Assembly: GCA_963792895.1 (NCBI GenBank)
Contig: CAWBYA010000007.1
Location: 930,001-994,000 of the forward strand
Direction: 5' to 3'
Source of the DNA: UBA6912 sp963792895
Lineage (GTDB): Bacteria; Actinomycetota; Acidimicrobiia; Spongiisociales; UBA5794
Length of the DNA stretch: 64,000 bases
In this document: positions 53,838 through 64,000 of the stretch, in pieces
How positions within the stretch are numbered: the first letter of the stretch is position 1
How the letters are laid out: each line of letters begins with the position of its first letter
The notes under the pieces: model-generated
Seen by the model: only the letters and a program-made list of their open reading frames with translations
The model's database searches: none
What the model was told of the DNA's origin: nothing
Made by a program: the position numbers and the translations under genes

Positions 53838-54683
53838 ATGACTGGGCGAGCGCAGTCGCCGCTTCTCGAGTTCGACAACGTGTCGCTCTCGTTCAAAGGC
53901 GTGAAGGCACTCACCAACGTCAGCTTCCACGTGAACCCCGAGGAGCTGTTCGCCATCATCGGTCCGAACGGTGCAGGCAAGACGTCGACGTTCAACTGCC
54001 TCAACGGTGTCTACCGCCCGCAGGAGGGCGATATCAGGTGGGAGGGCGAGAGCATCCTCGGGATGCGGCCCGACAAGGTGGCCGAGCTCGGCATCGCCCG
54101 GACCTTCCAGAACATCGAGCTGTTCGCCCACATGACCGTTCTCGAGAACCTCCTCGTTGGCCGGCACGTGCGCACTCGCGCAAGCTGGCTGTCGGGGAGC
54201 TTGTGGTTCGGCAAGGCGAAGCGGGAGGAGATGGACAACCGCGCCAAAGTGGAGGACATCATCGACCTGCTCGAGATCGAGAGCTGGCGCAAGTACCCCG
54301 TCGCCCTCCTCCCGTACGGCGTGCAGAAGCGAGTCGAGTTGGGGCGGGCCTTGGCGATGGAGCCTCGGCTCCTGCTCCTCGACGAGCCTGTGGCCGGCAT
54401 GAATCTCGAGGAGACCGAGGACATGGCTCGCTTCATCCTCGACATCCGCCAGGAGCTCGGGATCGCCATGATCCTCGTCGAGCACGACATGGCGCTCGTC
54501 ATGGATATCGCCGATCGGGTGATGGTGCTCGACTTCGGAACTCCGATAACCACCGGTCCTCCCGCCGAGGTGCAGCGTCACCCCGAGGTGATTCGCGCGT
54601 ACCTCGGTGAGGACTTCGAAAGCGGCACTTCCTCTGCCACGGGCAATGGAACCGACGCTCGCTCAGAGGCGTCGACATCCTGA
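53838..54683 (+). CDS. livG: Liv-type ABC transporter ATP-binding protein LivG
   Basis: A 281-residue ATPase. Walker A is IIGPNGAGKTSTFNCLNGVYRPQ near residue 36, Q-loop ARTFQNIELFAHMTVLENLLVGRH near 82, the signature is the degenerate LPYGVQKRVELGRAL near 158 (LSGGQ replaced by LPYGVQ, common in LivG), Walker B RLLLLDEPVAGMNLEE near 180, and the H-loop VEHDMALVMDIADR near 215. A Ser/Thr-rich tail (ESGTSSATGNGTDARSEASTS) ends it. The ATG at 53838 lies just past a heptad repeat; an upstream in-frame extension is repeat-derived and was not used. Confidence 0.94.
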   Translation: MTGRAQSPLLEFDNVSLSFKGVKALTNVSFHVNPEELFAIIGPNGAGKTSTFNCLNGVYRPQEGDIRWEGESILGMRPDKVAELGIARTFQNIELFAHMTVLENLLVGRHVRTRASWLSGSLWFGKAKREEMDNRAKVEDIIDLLEIESWRKYPVALLPYGVQKRVELGRALAMEPRLLLLDEPVAGMNLEETEDMARFILDIRQELGIAMILVEHDMALVMDIADRVMVLDFGTPITTGPPAEVQRHPEVIRAYLGEDFESGTSSATGNGTDARSEASTS

Positions 54684-54737
54684 CGACGGGAGACGGCCAC
54701 GCAAGGCCTCGGCGGTTCTGCCCCTGTGGCGAACAGG

Positions 54738-54743
54738 TAGGGT
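54738..54743 (+). promoter_or_regulatory. -10 box for leaderless glgB transcript
   Basis: TAGGGT ends 7 bases before the GTG at 54751 and is followed by CCCCCTC, with no Shine-Dalgarno. Confidence 0.5.
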
Positions 54744-54750
54744 CCCCCTC

Positions 54751-56597
<1,847 letters not shown>

Positions 56598-56601
<4 letters not shown>

Positions 56602-57846
56602 TCAGTCGGGTGCGGCCCCGGGTGCTCTCGATGGTCCTGGCCGGGGGCGAGGGCAAGCGGCTCATGCCGCTCACCGCAGACCGGGCCAAACCGGCCGTGC
56701 CGTTCGGTGGCCACTACCGGCTCATCGACTTTGCCCTCTCCAACCTCGCCAATGGGGGCTATCGCCACATCGTGGTGCTCACCCAGTACAAGAGCCACAG
56801 CCTCGACGTTCACCTGTCCCGCACGTGGCGGCTCTCGACGCTGCTTGGCAACTACGTAGCGACGGCGCCGGCGCAGATGCGGGCAGGAAAGCGGTGGTTC
56901 CTCGGCTCGGCGGATGCCGTGTTCCAGAATCTCAACCTGGTCGCCGATGAGCGGCCCGACTACATCTTCGTGTTCGGTGCCGATCACATCTACCGGATGG
57001 ACCCCAGCCAGATGCTCGAACACCACATCGACACGGGAGCAGGCGCCACAGTTGCAGCTCACCGTGTGCCCGCTGGCTGAAGCGGATCAGTTCGGGGTGA
57101 TCGAGCGCGGCACCACCACCAAGATCGAAACCTTCCGGGAGAAGCCGGCGGATCCGCAGCCGCTGCCGGATGATCCCGACCACGCCTTCGTGTCGATGGG
57201 CAACTACCTCTTCGACACCGACGTGCTCATCGATCTGGTGCAGGAGGATGCGTTCGACGAGGAATCGCGGCACGACATGGGCGGCGACCTGATCCCGAAG
57301 CTCGTCGCAGCGGGGGAGGCCCACGTGTACGACTTCACGCTCAACGACGTGCCCGGAGTTGCCGAACGGGCCGTCGGATACTGGCGAGACGTCGGGACGC
57401 TCGACTCGTATTTCGATGCCCACATGGATCTCGTCGACATCGAGCCCATGTTCAACCTCTACAACCAGGATTGGCCGATCTACACCGATATGCGCTCGAT
57501 GCCACCCGCGAAAGTCGTTGCGGCCGGTGCAGCTGGCGCCGGCGAGATCCGCGACAGCATCCTGTCGAACGGGGTCATCGTCTCCGGCTCTTACGTTCGC
57601 CGCTCGGTGGTCTCGCCGTCTGTGCGGGTGGAGGGCGGCGCGATCGTGGAAGGTGCCGTCCTGCTGAACGGGGTCACCGTCGGTCCCGGCTCCGTCGTAC
57701 GCAATGCGATCATCGACAAGAACGTGACCATTCCGGCGGGCGCGCAGATCGGGGTCGACAGGGCGAGGGACGAGGCCAGGTTCACGGTGTCCGAGCGGGG
57801 TACGGTGGCCGTCGCCAAGGGAACGACCATCACCGAGCCGGTGTAG
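56598..57846 (+). CDS. glgC: Glucose-1-phosphate adenylyltransferase, with one +1 frame disruption
   Basis: The enzyme makes ADP-glucose for glycogen synthesis. The N-terminal part reads LSMVLAGGEGKRLMPLTADRAKPAVPFGGHYRLIDF (nucleotide loop), HIVVLTQYKSHSLDVHL, FVFGADHIYRMD. Near 57069-57071 one extra C breaks the frame; removing it gives AAHRVPLAEADQFGVIERG, and the rest (FREKPADPQPLP, ASMGNYLFDTD, a C-terminal left-handed beta-helix with SVVSPSVRVEGGAIVEGAVLL) continues to a 415-residue end. The gene is probably intact in the cell. It starts inside the glgB stop and converges with the glgA side of the minus-strand glycogen genes. Confidence 0.9.
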
Positions 57847-58009
57847 CCGCTCGGCTGCGCCGCCGTGCCCAAACGTCAGCTGCGTCCCGCGGAAGATCCC
57901 CCGCGCGCAGGGATCGCACAGCGGGGCCATACGAGAGGGTGAGGCTCGCCCAGGTCACTGCGAGGAAGACCCTCAGGCGACCCTCGAGTGGGTTCGCCGA
58001 GGGAGCGAT

Positions 58010-59419
58010 TCAGGTCTGCGGTCTCAGGTCTGCGGTCTGATGTCTGCGGTCTGAGAGCGACTCGTAGATCTCGATCTGGCGAGCTGCGGGGGCTCTCCAC
58101 GACCAATCGTGGCGCATACCGCGCAGCTGGATCGACTTGCGACGCTGTGGCGAGCGCCACGCCCGTGCAGCACGATGGACTGCGTCGAGGAGCGCCGTCG
58201 GTACGGGCTGCGAGGCGACGAACCCCGTGCCGCTGCGCGGGTGCGCGTCGTCATCGATGACGGTGTCGTGCAACCCGCCGACGTCGGTGACGATCGGGAT
58301 GGTCCCGTACACCATGGCCTGCATCTCCGCGAGCCCGCATGGCTCGAATCGGCTCGGCATCAGCAGCAGGTCGGCGCCCGCAAACATGCGATGGGCCAGC
58401 GCCTCGTCGAAACCCTCGATGAAGTGGAACCGTCGCGGATGGGCCCCTGCTACCCACCGCGCCCTGTCGGCCAGGCCACGGTCGCCCGAGCCGAGCACCA
58501 CCAGCCGCGCCGGGATTCGATCGAGGTACTCGATGAGATCGAGGGCCAGGTCGACCCCTTTCTGCCATGTCAGTCGAGTGACCATCGCGATCAGCGGGCT
58601 CCGTTCGGACGCCCATCCGACCTCGGCGAGGAGGTTGCGGCGAGCCTGCGCCTTGGGGCCGAGGTCGCGCGCCGAGTAGTGCACGGGCAAGTGGCGGTCG
58701 GTGCTTGGGTCCCACGTGGGATCGATGCCGTTGCGGATGCCGACGAGGCGGTTGCCCCTCGACCGGAGCGCCTCGTGGAGTCCCGCGCCATTCTCCGGAT
58801 GCTGGATCTCCTCGGCGTAGTGTGGGCTCACCGCCACGACGTAGTCGGCCAGGGCGATGGCTCCCGAGAGGGGGTTGGTCGAGCCGTGCCATTCGTACGC
58901 CGAGGTCCGGTAGGACATCAACTCGAGCCAGCCGGCGTGGCTCGTGCCCTGATAGGCGAGGTTGTGGATGGTCAACACGGAAGGCACAGGACCGCCGAGG
59001 AAGCCGAGCGCGGCGCCTGTGTGCCAGTCGTTCAAGTGCAGCACATCCGGCGCCAGCTGTTTCGCCAGCTCGGCGACGGCGGCTGAGAACGCCATGAATC
59101 GGAAGTCGTTGTCGTGCCACCCGTGGCCGGATGCGTCGTTGTACGGATGGGGCCGCTCGATGGCGGGAGTGCGCACGCTGATGAGCGGCACGCCACCGAA
59201 CACCCGCCCGCGTCGATACGTTGTGATGCCCACCCACGGCGGCATGTCGAGAGCATGCGGGGGGCCGTCGCCCGCGTCGTAGGTGCCGTAGTCGGGCAGC
59301 GCAACGGTGACTTCGACGCCTGCGTCGTGGAGCGCCTCGATGAGACCCGCGGCGGCATAGGCGAGGCCGCCGACCCTCACCAACGGGGCGAGCTCCGAGG
59401 TCGCAAAGAGGACCTTCAC
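58010..59419 (-). CDS. glgA: Glycogen synthase (GT5), apparently joined in frame to glgX
   Basis: A GT5 glycosyltransferase of up to 469 residues that adds glucose from ADP-glucose to alpha-1,4-glucan. It starts VKVLFATSELAPLVRVGGLAYAAAGL; relatives have KxGGL, here the first lysine is arginine (RVGGL). DVLHLNDWHTGAALGFL, ALADYVVAVSPHYAEEI, VGIRNGIDPTWDPSTD, MVTRLTWQKGVDLAL and the nucleotide-sugar EPCGLAEMQAMVYGTIPIVTDVGGLHDTV complete it. No stop separates it from GlgX, but GTG at 59419 has AGGAG 8 bases upstream and a GTGA, signs of an independent start. Its last codons run into a heptad repeat, so the true C-terminus is uncertain. Confidence 0.88.
   Translation of the reverse strand: MKVLFATSELAPLVRVGGLAYAAAGLIEALHDAGVEVTVALPDYGTYDAGDGPPHALDMPPWVGITTYRRGRVFGGVPLISVRTPAIERPHPYNDASGHGWHDNDFRFMAFSAAVAELAKQLAPDVLHLNDWHTGAALGFLGGPVPSVLTIHNLAYQGTSHAGWLELMSYRTSAYEWHGSTNPLSGAIALADYVVAVSPHYAEEIQHPENGAGLHEALRSRGNRLVGIRNGIDPTWDPSTDRHLPVHYSARDLGPKAQARRNLLAEVGWASERSPLIAMVTRLTWQKGVDLALDLIEYLDRIPARLVVLGSGDRGLADRARWVAGAHPRRFHFIEGFDEALAHRMFAGADLLLMPSRFEPCGLAEMQAMVYGTIPIVTDVGGLHDTVIDDDAHPRSGTGFVASQPVPTALLDAVHRAARAWRSPQRRKSIQLRGMRHDWSWRAPAARQIEIYESLSDRRHQTADLRPQT
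58011..58052. repeat. Heptad tandem repeat (AGGTCTG family) at the glgA end
   Basis: Units in strict 7-base phase: CAGGTCT, GCGGTCT, CAGGTCT, GCGGTCT, GATGTCT, GCGGTCT. Shifted by one base this is AGGTCTG/CGGTCTG, the same unit as at 45152-45193. It forms the last codons of the glgA frame. Confidence 0.8.
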
Positions 59420-61528
59420 TCGGCCCGCTCCTGGCAGCAGCACCACGAGTCCAAACGCGGCGACCGGAAGCGTGGCGCCCTCTCCGAGAGCATGACGGGG
59501 CGGCTCCCCTTCGAGCCCCGTGTCGACCAGGGGCGTCCACGGCGTTCGCCCCAGCCCTCGCGGGATCGTGAAGGTGCGACTGCGATGGGCCGGATGCAAC
59601 ATGAGGAGGAAGCTGTCGTCGACGGGGGCGGAGCCTGCGGCGTCTGGCACGACCAAGCCGTCGCCGTTGAGGTAGATGGAGACGGACGTCGGTGTGGCGG
59701 CGTCCCAATCGTGCTGCGACATGCTGGTTCCTTCCGGCGTGAACCAGCGCACGTCGTCGAGGCTGGACCCGTTCGCCGGTGTACCACGAAGCCACGTGCG
59801 CCTGCGGAAGACGGGATGGCGACGGCGGAGATCGATCATGCGGCGAACGAAACCGAGGAAGGTGGCGTCCACATGCTCCCAGTCATACCACGAGATTTCG
59901 TTGTCCTGTGCGTAGGCGTTGTTGTTCCCATGCTGCGTACGGCCGAGCTCATCGCCTCCGAGCAACATGGGCACGCCCTGGGACACGAGGAGGGTTGCCA
60001 GGATGCTCCTCTTGCGCCGATTCCGGAGCTCGCTGATCGCCGGATCGTCTGTGGGGCCTTCGACGCCTGTGTTCCATGATCGGTTGTCGTCGTGGCCGTC
60101 CTGGTTGGATTGCCCGTTCGCCTCGTTGTGCTTGCGCTCGTAACCGACGAGGTCGGAGAGCGTGTAACCGTCGTGGCTCGTGACGAAGTTGATCGAGGAC
60201 GTGGGCGGGCGGCGCCCGGCGTGGGCGAAGACGTCCGAGCTTCCGGTGAGCCGGTATGCGAGGTCGGCGCGAGTGCCGGGTGTGGCCCGCCAGTAGTCGC
60301 GTACCGTGTCGCGGTACCGATCGTTCCACTCTCGCCACACCGCGGGGAACGACCCGAGCCGATAGCCGCCTGGCCCGACATCCCATGGTTCCGCAATCAG
60401 CTTGACGCTGTTGAGCACCGGATCCTGGAACATGAGATGGAGGAATGGGCCCGCTGCGTCGAACGCCAAGCCGCTGCGGGCCAGCGTCGTGGCGAGATCG
60501 AATCGAAAGCCGTCGACGTGGTACTCCTCGACCCACAGCCTGAGGCTGTCCGCGATCATCCGCAGCACCGCCGGGTGGTCGGTGTTGATCGTGTTGCCGA
60601 CGCCGGAGAAGTCGAGATAGTGGCGGGGATCCTCGTCACTGAGGCGGTAGTACGCAGGGTTGTCGATGCCGCGAAAGCTCAGGTTCGGCCCCAGGTCGTG
60701 TGATTCGCCGGTGTGGTTGTACACCACGTCGAGGATGACCTCGATTCCTGCGTCGTGGAGCGTCTTCACCATCCGCTTGAACTCCGCCACCTGACCACCC
60801 GGCTCTCGAGAGGCTGCATACCCGTGGTAGGGGGCGAAGAACCCGATCGGCTGGTAACCCCACAAGTTGCGCAGACCGTGGCGGACGAGCGCATGGTCGT
60901 GGACGAAGTGCTGGACCGGCAGCAGTTCCACGGCCGTCACTCCGAGGGAGCGCAGGTGCTCCACGACGGGAGGGGAGGCGAGGCCCGCGTACGTGCCGCG
61001 CATCTCGGGCGGAACGGCAGGGTGACGTTGCGTGAGGCATTTGACGTGGGTCTCGTAGATCACGGTGTCGTGCCACGCGGTTCGAGGCCTGGCGTCGTCT
61101 CCCCACGCGAAGGTGTGGTCGACGACGAGCGACTTCGGTATGAATGGGGCACTGTCGTGAGGTTCGCGCTGGTTCGGATCCTGGATGTCGAACCCGTAGA
61201 CGGCGCGGTCCCAAGCGATATCCCCGTCGATCGCAGCCGCGTACGGGTCGATGAGGAGTTTCGCCGGGTTGCACCAGAGGCCGTGTTTGGGCGCCCACGG
61301 TCCCTCGACGCGGAGCCCGTAGCGGGTGCCCGGGCCGATGTCTGTTACATAGCCATGATGTACCGGACCGTCTGTTGCCGACAGCCAGTACGTGGATTCC
61401 ATTCCGTCCTCGGCGAACACGCAGACGGCGATCGACTCTGCGATGTCCGAGTGAACCGCGAAGTTCGTGCCGCGTCCGTCGTACGTCGCGCCGAGTGGAT
61501 TCGGTCGGCCGGGGAGCAGGTGCGTCAT
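59420..61528 (-). CDS. glgX: Glycogen debranching enzyme GlgX (isoamylase type)
   Basis: A 703-residue GH13 enzyme that hydrolyses alpha-1,6 links of glycogen limit dextrins. It begins LPGRPNPLGATYDGRGTNFAVHS with a CBM48 domain, then YETHVKCLTQRHPAVPPEMRGTYAGLA, HDHALVRHGLRNLWGYQPIGFFAPYHGYA, VILDVVYNHTGE, the nucleophile in VDGFRFDLATTLAR near residue 330, the acid LIAEPWDVGPGGYRLGSFP and the second acid FVTSHDGYTLSDLV near 445. The tail TLPVAAFGLVVLLPGAGR runs straight into glgA. One base fewer near the end would give a stop in GAGTGA, overlapping the glgA GTG. Confidence 0.92.
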
Positions 61529-61571
61529 GGCTCGGCGAGGGTACCAACCCGTGGGCAACGCGCCGAAGGCT

Positions 61572-62006
61572 TCACGTGGCGCGCGGGGTGATGTGAACGG
61601 TGCCGGTGAAGAGACCTGCGATGCGCCCGTCGCTGCGGCTGAGGGTGATGCGGTAGGTGGCGAGCGTGCGGCCTCTCGTCACCTCCTCGGCGACCGCGGT
61701 CAGAGTGTCCGAGTGACGGGTGGCCGCAGTGAGCACGAGGTGGGTGTCGATGGCGACTGCCCTATCGCCGTGAGCGTTCGAAGCGAGACTGAACGCGCAG
61801 TCGGCGAGAGAGAACATCGCACCTCCGTGCGTGACGTCATAGAAGTTCTCGTGGTCGGGCCGGACCGGCATCGCAACCGTCACGGGCGCGACGTCCACGA
61901 GTTGGAGTCCGAGGAGCGCGGCGTAGCGGTCTCGCGTGAACAAATCCCGGATGCGCTCCGCCCGCTCGGTCGGGTTCGTCAACGCAAGCGGCTGGTCAGG
62001 CGCCAC
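61572..62006 (-). CDS. PaaI-type hotdog-fold thioesterase
   Basis: A 144-residue hotdog-fold protein. The catalytic-loop motif HGGAMFSLADCAFSLASNAHG near residue 60 is close to PaaI (HGGxxFxLADxAFAxASN), which hydrolyses phenylacetyl-CoA-type and other thioesters; VDVAPVTVAMPVRPDHENFYDV precedes it. The GTG at 62006 gives a longer form; a TTG at 61982 overlapping the bioY stop (TTGA) is an equally good start. It is not near the paa operon (16 kb away), so its acyl-CoA substrate is not established. Confidence 0.82.
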   Translation of the reverse strand: MAPDQPLALTNPTERAERIRDLFTRDRYAALLGLQLVDVAPVTVAMPVRPDHENFYDVTHGGAMFSLADCAFSLASNAHGDRAVAIDTHLVLTAATRHSDTLTAVAEEVTRGRTLATYRITLSRSDGRIAGLFTGTVHITPRAT

Positions 62007-62563
62007 GCCGCAGGCAGCATCAGGCCCGCGATTCCGATCTTCACGAGGTCACCCGGCACGAAGGGTACGGAGCCGAGGCCGGCGGCTTCGGGCCAGCCGA
62101 CGTCGAGGGTCGCCGCGAGCCAGGGAACTCCGAAGAGGTGGATCATGACACTGCCGAGCAGGAACGCGGGGATCGCAGTTGCCACCGTCCGGTCTTGCTT
62201 TCGCTCCGCAAGCGCTCCGACGATCCATGCCGCCGCGATGAATCCAACGAGGTAGCCACCCGTAGCGCCCGTTGCGTATGCCCACCCGGACGAACCGCCC
62301 GCATAGAAGGGCAACCCCGCAGCACCGAGTAGCACATAGAGCGCCTGGCTGGCGGCGCCCGCAACGGAGCCGAGGGCGGCGCCGGCCAGCAAGACCGCAA
62401 ACGTCTGGCCCGTGATGGGCACGGGTGTGAACGGGAGGGGGATGCGAATCTGGGCGGCCAGCGCGGTCAGGAGCGCGAAGCCGGCGACCAGGGAGAAGGT
62501 CGCCGCGGTCGAGCGGGGCAGGACGACCCCGGAGATCACACGTGACGGAATTGTCGCTTGCAA
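61979..62563 (-). CDS. bioY: Biotin transporter BioY (ECF S component)
   Basis: A 194-residue membrane S component with six helices for biotin capture. Typical BioY motifs are LPFTPVPITGQTFAVLLAGAALG near residue 45, LYVLLGAAGLPFYAGGSSGW near 75, TGGYLVGFIAAAWIVG and GLGSVPFVPGDLVKIGIAGLML near 170. The ATP-binding parts (BioM/EcfA, EcfT) are not in this window, so a shared ECF module elsewhere is likely. The TTG at 62563 has AAAGGGG upstream. It overlaps the thioesterase by 4 or 28 bases, depending on that gene's start. Confidence 0.92.
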   Translation of the reverse strand: MQATIPSRVISGVVLPRSTAATFSLVAGFALLTALAAQIRIPLPFTPVPITGQTFAVLLAGAALGSVAGAASQALYVLLGAAGLPFYAGGSSGWAYATGATGGYLVGFIAAAWIVGALAERKQDRTVATAIPAFLLGSVMIHLFGVPWLAATLDVGWPEAAGLGSVPFVPGDLVKIGIAGLMLPAAWRLTSRLR

Positions 62564-62595
62564 GGGCACCCCTTTTGGTTGCGGGAGCGAGATTC

Positions 62596-62601
62596 TATCG
62601 T
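62596..62601 (+). promoter_or_regulatory. -10 box for leaderless transcript
   Basis: TATCGT ends 6 bases before the ATG at 62608, with no Shine-Dalgarno. Confidence 0.4.
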
Positions 62602-62607
62602 GGCGCC

Positions 62608-63180
62608 ATGCACGTGACCCGGGCACACCGTTGGACAGTCGTCCTCGCGCTGGTTCTGGGCCTCGTCGTCGCCGTGGCACCAGCGTCCGCCATCGACGTC
62701 GTGGAAGGCCCTGCAGGCGATTGGGCGCCGGCGTCGAGCCGCCAGCCGGTGGGCGACGAGGATCAGGCCGCCGGCCACGTTGTCGGCACCGTCCGTATCC
62801 CGGCGATCGGAGTGGACGAAGTGGTCCGAGAGGGCATCGACCTCAGCGTCATCGACCAGGGCCCTGCCCACTGGGTTGGCACGGCGCTTCCCGGACGGGC
62901 GGGCAACGTAGTGCTCGCCGGGCATCGCACGACGCACACTCACCCCTTCACCGACCTCGACCGCCTCGCCCCCGGAGACCTCGTCTACCTGACCGATCCC
63001 ATGGGCTTCGAAGTGCTCTACGCAGTGAGGGAGACCTTCATCGTCAACCCGGATGCGTTGTGGATCTCGTACGACAACGGTGAGCCGCTGCTCACCTTGT
63101 TCGCATGTCACCCGAAGGGATCTTTCGCACAGCGCATCGTGGTGCGGGCCGAACTGGTTGCGGGCCGTCTCATCGCTTGA
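62608..63180 (+). CDS. Sortase (class E-like)
   Basis: A 190-residue membrane-anchored transpeptidase. An N-terminal helix (TVVLALVLGLVVAVAPA) precedes a sortase beta-barrel: GTVRIPAIGVDEVVREGID near 55, the catalytic histidine in NVVLAGHRTTHTHPF near 98, the nucleophilic cysteine in LLTLFACHPKGS near 170 and the arginine in AQRIVVRAEL just after. The TL-x(2)-C motif and absence of other modules match class E enzymes of high-GC actinobacteria. The LPPTG protein at 39228 is the only sorting-signal protein in the window and a candidate substrate. Confidence 0.88.
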   Translation: MHVTRAHRWTVVLALVLGLVVAVAPASAIDVVEGPAGDWAPASSRQPVGDEDQAAGHVVGTVRIPAIGVDEVVREGIDLSVIDQGPAHWVGTALPGRAGNVVLAGHRTTHTHPFTDLDRLAPGDLVYLTDPMGFEVLYAVRETFIVNPDALWISYDNGEPLLTLFACHPKGSFAQRIVVRAELVAGRLIA

Positions 63181-63256
63181 GGCGTGCTCGTGTCGCGTGC
63201 GGCGCTCGTGTCACATCGAATCCGGAACTTCCGCCGAGTTTGACCCATGCGCCCGG

Positions 63257-63262
63257 TACCAT
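63257..63262 (+). promoter_or_regulatory. -10 box for leaderless transcript
   Basis: TACCAT ends 7 bases before the ATG at 63270; no Shine-Dalgarno. Confidence 0.5.
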
Positions 63263-63269
63263 CTCCGCA

Positions 63270-64000
63270 ATGGATGTGACCGACCTCGAGAGTGGACCGC
63301 CTCACCCGTCGACCCCTGGCGTCGACCTCTGGACCGACGTGCCGCAAGCGCCGGCTGCGGCGCCCAAGATCCCAAAATGGCCCTTCATCGTGGCCGGGAT
63401 CCTCCTACTGATCGGGTCGCTCGTTGCTGTCTCATGGCCGATCAACGTTCCGTACTACGCGCTGTCGCCCGGCCCCGTCAACGACACCAGTGACTACGTG
63501 TCCGTCCCCGAGAGAGAGGGGACTGAAGCCGGAGACTTCTACTTCTTGACGGTTTCGCTGCGTGAGATCAACGCTCTGGAGTACGTCGGAGCCATCCTCA
63601 ACCAAGAGGTGGATCTCAGCCCGCGGGAGAACATCCGGCCCGCAGGCGTGTCGCAGGACGATCTGCGAAGGCAGAACCTCGACCTGATGGAGATGTCGCA
63701 GACCAATGCGAAGTACGTGGCGCTCACGCAACTCGGGTACGACGTCACCTTCGAAGGGTCGGGAGCCCTTGTGACGTCGACAGTCGAGGGGTCGGCAGCC
63801 GAGGGCATCGTGGAGCCGAACGATGTGATCGTCGCCGTCGACGGCGCTCCGGTCGAATTCTCACAAGATGCGGTCGACCTCATCAGTGGTTTGGCTCCGG
63901 GAGACGTCGTCGAGCTCGAGGTGCAGCGCACCGGTGACGACGGCGCCGTCGAAGACCTCATCCTCACGCTGACCCTCGGTCCCTATCGGTTCGTCGATGA
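63270..64000 (+). CDS. PDZ-domain membrane protein, Lon-like (YlbL type), 3'-truncated
   Basis: The first 243 residues of a protein that runs off the window. A cytoplasmic N-terminus (ESGPPHPSTPGVDLWTD) is followed by one transmembrane helix (WPFIVAGILLLIGSLVAV) and the motif NVPYYALSPGPVNDTSDYV. A strand-rich section (DFYFLTVSLREINALEYV) leads to a PDZ domain (GALVTSTVEGSAAEGIVEPNDVIVAVDGAPV...). This layout is that of YlbL-type proteins, which end in a Lon-type serine protease domain; that domain would lie beyond the edge. The ATG is positioned by a leaderless -10 box. Confidence 0.85.
   Translation, partial: MDVTDLESGPPHPSTPGVDLWTDVPQAPAAAPKIPKWPFIVAGILLLIGSLVAVSWPINVPYYALSPGPVNDTSDYVSVPEREGTEAGDFYFLTVSLREINALEYVGAILNQEVDLSPRENIRPAGVSQDDLRRQNLDLMEMSQTNAKYVALTQLGYDVTFEGSGALVTSTVEGSAAEGIVEPNDVIVAVDGAPVEFSQDAVDLISGLAPGDVVELEVQRTGDDGAVEDLILTLTLGPYRFVD

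Overview
The window is a high-GC chromosomal stretch from an actinobacterium. A WhiB protein, an actinobacterial SenX3-RegX3-type two-component system, a class E-like sortase, many GTG/TTG starts and several leaderless promoters support this. The class Acidimicrobiia is my best guess, by inference only. I see no rRNA, tRNA, CRISPR array, prophage, transposase or plasmid functions. Most of the content is core metabolism in short co-oriented operons whose genes overlap by 1-4 bases (ATGA, GTGA, TTGA, TGATG).

Layout. 1-3.4 kb: end of a large secreted protein with carboxypeptidase-regulatory-like domains. 3.5-16.9 kb: small conserved proteins, a lone B12-binding domain, sucCD, a LysE exporter, two lipoproteins, purN-purH-folD, icd and mdh. 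17-22.9 kb: a membrane protein, HU, SCP2, the sdhCAB operon (minus strand) and whiB. 22.9-26.5 kb: an unknown membrane-anchored protein, then tatA, an ECF sigma factor, a double-zinc-finger anti-sigma factor and an RseB-like protein. 26.6-34.6 kb: an acyl-CoA dehydrogenase and the phosphate regulon (pstSCAB-phoU divergent from senX3-regX3, with a PHO-box-like site between). 34.6-41.4 kb: peroxiredoxin, zincin-like protein, moaE, two related surface proteins (one with an LPPTG sorting signal) and a HEAT-repeat protein. 41.4-54.7 kb: paaG-paaH-paaJ-paaN (lower phenylacetate pathway), an acyl-CoA synthetase and a complete Liv-type ABC transporter. 54.7-61.5 kb: glycogen genes glgB-glgC facing glgX-glgA. 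61.5-64 kb: PaaI-type thioesterase, BioY, a sortase and the start of a PDZ protein.

How it works together. sucCD, icd, mdh and sdhCAB supply TCA-cycle steps. The paa genes yield succinyl-CoA and acetyl-CoA, which feed that cycle. pst/senX3/regX3 handle phosphate, glgBCXA handle storage glycogen, and sortase plus the LPPTG protein suggest a decorated cell wall.

The most notable non-gene signals are: a perfect CNAACGNNCGTTNG palindrome (PaaR-like operator) just downstream of the paa promoter -10; four gene-border loci of 7-bp-phased degenerate tandem repeats; serial perfect hairpins in intergenic gaps; and at least eight -10 boxes placed 6-7 bases before a start codon. Seven single-base frame disruptions occur in five otherwise intact genes and all are +1. 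That pattern looks like insertion-type sequence error, and it also casts doubt on an apparent GlgX-GlgA fusion.
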